Origin: Cellulosimicrobium arenosum
Lineage (GTDB): Bacteria > Actinomycetota > Actinomycetes > Actinomycetales > Cellulomonadaceae
Direction of reading: 5' to 3'
Assembly (NCBI RefSeq): GCF_014837295.1
Contig: NZ_JACYHB010000011.1
Span: 62,001-126,000 of the forward strand
Length of the DNA: 64,000 bases
Part shown: piece after piece, positions 62,455 through 64,000 of the stretch
Layout: every line of letters begins with the position of its first letter
Numbering within the stretch: position 1 is the first letter of the stretch
The notes under the pieces: generated by a model
What the model saw: the letters and a program-made list of their open reading frames with translations, nothing else
Databases searched by the model: none
Told to the model about the DNA's origin: nothing
Position numbers and translations under genes: made by a program

Positions 62455-63318
62455 TCACGTCCGCGTTTCGCCCCGGTGACGAGACCGACGGTCCGTCCGG
62501 TGCTGCTCCGTCCATCGCGTCAGCTCCGCGGTGAGCGCTTCCGGGGCGTCGAGCTGGACGAGGTGCCCGGCGTCGGGGAGGATCGCGAGCGTCGAGTGCG
62601 GGATCGCCGCGTGCAGCCGGTGGGCGCGGTCGACCGGGATCCAGGCGTCCTGCGCGCCCCACACGACGTGCACCGGTTCGTCGATCGAGCCGTAGGCAGG
62701 TTCGACCTCGTCCGTGAACCGCTCGTCGGCCTGGGCGATCTGCCGGTAGAACGCGGCCTGTCCCTCCGTGCCCGTCCACGGCGTGACGAGCATCGCGAGG
62801 GCGGCGGCGTCGATCGGACGGTGCGCGGCGCCGCCGACGTAGGCTTCGACGGCTCCCCGGTGCACGGCGGGAGGAAGCTGGGCGAAGACGTCGGCGTGCT
62901 GCGCGACCAGCGTGAAGAACGGCGAGCCCCACGGCGAGATCGCGACGACGTCGACCAGGCAGAGCGACGCGTAGCGCGCCCCGTGCAGGAGGCGGGCGCG
63001 GAGCGCGACGGCCCCGCCGACGTCGTGCGCGACGACGTGCGGGCGGTCGAGCTCCCACTCCCGGAGCAGATGGGCGAACAGCTCGCCCTGCGTGCCGAGG
63101 TCGACCTCGTGCTCGGCCGCCTTCGAGGACTCGCCGTACCCGGGCATGTCCCACAGGTACACGGTGAACCGCGAGGAGAGTGCCTCGGCGATCGGCCGCC
63201 ACAGGGCCGACGACCACGGGGTGCCGTGCAGGAGGACCAGAGCGGGCCCCTGCCCGAGCCTGTCCCACGCGATCGAGCGCCCGCGCCAGGCCAGCGAGCG
63301 GGAGAGAGGAACGCTCAT
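62455..63318 (-). CDS. Alpha/beta-hydrolase with an aspartate at the nucleophile elbow
   Basis: ATG 63316-63318 overlaps the stop of the next upstream gene (ATGA), giving 287 residues. Fold landmarks: LVLLHGTPWSSALWRP (oxyanion His-Gly), the elbow VAHDVGGAVAL, acid Asp in WGAQDAWIP, and DAGHLVQLDAPEAL with the catalytic His. The elbow carries Asp where esterases have Ser, as in epoxide hydrolases and haloalkane dehalogenases. The true reaction is not determined by this alone. It is translationally coupled to the dehydrogenase-like gene. Confidence 0.88.
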   Translation of the reverse strand: MSVPLSRSLAWRGRSIAWDRLGQGPALVLLHGTPWSSALWRPIAEALSSRFTVYLWDMPGYGESSKAAEHEVDLGTQGELFAHLLREWELDRPHVVAHDVGGAVALRARLLHGARYASLCLVDVVAISPWGSPFFTLVAQHADVFAQLPPAVHRGAVEAYVGGAAHRPIDAAALAMLVTPWTGTEGQAAFYRQIAQADERFTDEVEPAYGSIDEPVHVVWGAQDAWIPVDRAHRLHAAIPHSTLAILPDAGHLVQLDAPEALTAELTRWTEQHRTDRRSRHRGETRT

Positions 63319-64000
63319 CCACCCATCGTGGCAGACGGCGCACCGGTCCTGCGGTGCGGGAAGGGCTGCTCGCGGCCCTGGAAGCTCAGGATGCTCGGGT
63401 TCTTCACCACGCCCTCGTGGATCTCGATCGCGCGGGAGATGGTGAGGTCCTGCGCCCACGCGCCCGGTCCCTCCAGGACGGTGCGCAGGAACGGCAGGAT
63501 CGCCTCGCTGACCTCCCAGGTGGCGGAGTTCCACAGGTACGACGGGCTGTGGTCGACGGCGTAGTAGCTCACCCCGCGGCCGACGGTGAACATCGGGTCG
63601 TCGAACGTGGTGGGTCGCGCCCACTCGAAGCCCATCCCCTCGTCGCACGAGACGTCGATGATCAGGCTCCCGGTGGCGAACCCCGCCAGGTCCTCGGTCC
63701 GCAGGTAGGTCAGCGGCGCGGCGACGTCCTGGAGGGTGCAGTTGACGACGATGTCGTGCGACGCGAGGAACTCCGGGAGCGTCACGTCGCCGTCGTCGGT
63801 GCGGACCGTGGAGAGGTGGGTCGGGCCGTCGTCGGTGTTGAGCTGGGTGATGTGCGCGGCGTGGATCGGCGAGCCGACGGCCGCGGCACCCCGCTGCGTG
63901 AGGACCTGGATGTCGTGGATGCCGTGCGCCTTGAGCGCGGTCACGGCGCCGCGCGCCGTCGCGCCGAACCCGATGACGACGGCGCTGAGCCGCGGCCCGT
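63315..64000 (-). CDS. Alanine dehydrogenase/N5-(carboxyethyl)ornithine synthase-like protein, partial
   Basis: The gene is cut by the right edge; about 228 C-terminal codons are visible. The Rossmann motif reads VIGFGATARGAV, followed by INTQ-like LTQRG, NCTLQD, IIDVSCDEGMGFEWA, and YYAVDHSPSYLWNSATWEVSEAILP. The VDH-P-LW-ATWE segment resembles the AlaDH/PNT group, and in particular carboxyethylornithine synthase-like proteins, which join pyruvate and an amino acid by NADPH reduction. The specific activity is uncertain without the N-terminal half. The stop overlaps the hydrolase start by 4 bp, so the two are co-expressed. Confidence 0.75.
   Translation of the reverse strand, partial: GPRLSAVVIGFGATARGAVTALKAHGIHDIQVLTQRGAAAVGSPIHAAHITQLNTDDGPTHLSTVRTDDGDVTLPEFLASHDIVVNCTLQDVAAPLTYLRTEDLAGFATGSLIIDVSCDEGMGFEWARPTTFDDPMFTVGRGVSYYAVDHSPSYLWNSATWEVSEAILPFLRTVLEGPGAWAQDLTISRAIEIHEGVVKNPSILSFQGREQPFPHRRTGAPSATMGG

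Overview
The window is high-GC actinobacterial DNA. Gene content, codon use and the secreted, module-rich glycoside hydrolases point to a cellulolytic Micrococcales organism of the Cellulomonas/Cellulosimicrobium/Isoptericola kind. The genus is inferred from style, not from any marker comparison. Both ends are cut: the left edge holds the last codons of a glutamine amidotransferase, and the right edge cuts the 5' part of an alanine dehydrogenase/carboxyethylornithine synthase-like gene.

Positions 1-9.9 kb hold the conserved actinobacterial growth and division cluster in its usual order: a trpG/pabA-type amidotransferase facing a minus-strand operon fhaA-fhaB-pstP-rodA-pbpA-pknA-pknB. Most of its junctions overlap or nearly touch, and tRNA-Leu(CAG) lies just upstream. 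It couples Ser/Thr phosphorylation to peptidoglycan synthesis.

Positions 9.9-16.6 kb form a patchy accessory stretch beside the tRNA. It has an AlbA-type ATP-binding regulator behind a double palindromic operator, a DUF4143 remnant, a lipoprotein alpha/beta-hydrolase with an HxlR remnant, and a PadR regulator coupled to a permease-prefix membrane protein.

Positions 16.7-48.1 kb are a large carbohydrate-use locus. The core order is lacI, solute-binding lipoprotein, two ABC permeases and a cytoplasmic GH127. As I recall it, this is the order of the Bifidobacterium longum beta-L-arabinooligosaccharide locus (HypBA1/HypBA2/HypAA). Around it are secreted proteins: two GH43 enzymes, two large (alpha/alpha)6 enzymes that I read as GH121-like beta-L-arabinobiosidases, a Tat-exported GH146-type enzyme, a modular protein with no enzyme domain, and a fusion of a sugar dehydrogenase with two tandem TIM barrels. 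The likely target is L-arabinofuranose-rich plant glycans such as hydroxyproline-rich glycoprotein arabinosides or arabinan. Six of these secreted proteins end in the same ~90-residue, two-cysteine C-terminal domain that I cannot assign to a named family. It is the best candidate here for something undescribed, perhaps a surface-retention or export module.

Positions 43.4-50.2 kb carry eleven copies of a 12-bp repeat (CGAGGTAGTACC and variants) in three clusters at gene 3' ends. Two clusters fold into 17-bp hairpins, and in the third a repeat copy supplies a stop codon.

Positions 48.2-64 kb are mixed housekeeping and accessory genes: an FAD monooxygenase/TetR pair, a siderophore-type ABC importer with an IdeR/DtxR-like box and no binding protein, isopentenyl-diphosphate isomerase, a methyltransferase, an NmrA-like protein, a low-molecular-weight phosphatase, an SDR oxidoreductase, a SNF2-family ATPase, an NCS2 nucleobase permease, an alpha/beta-hydrolase, and the partial dehydrogenase-like gene.
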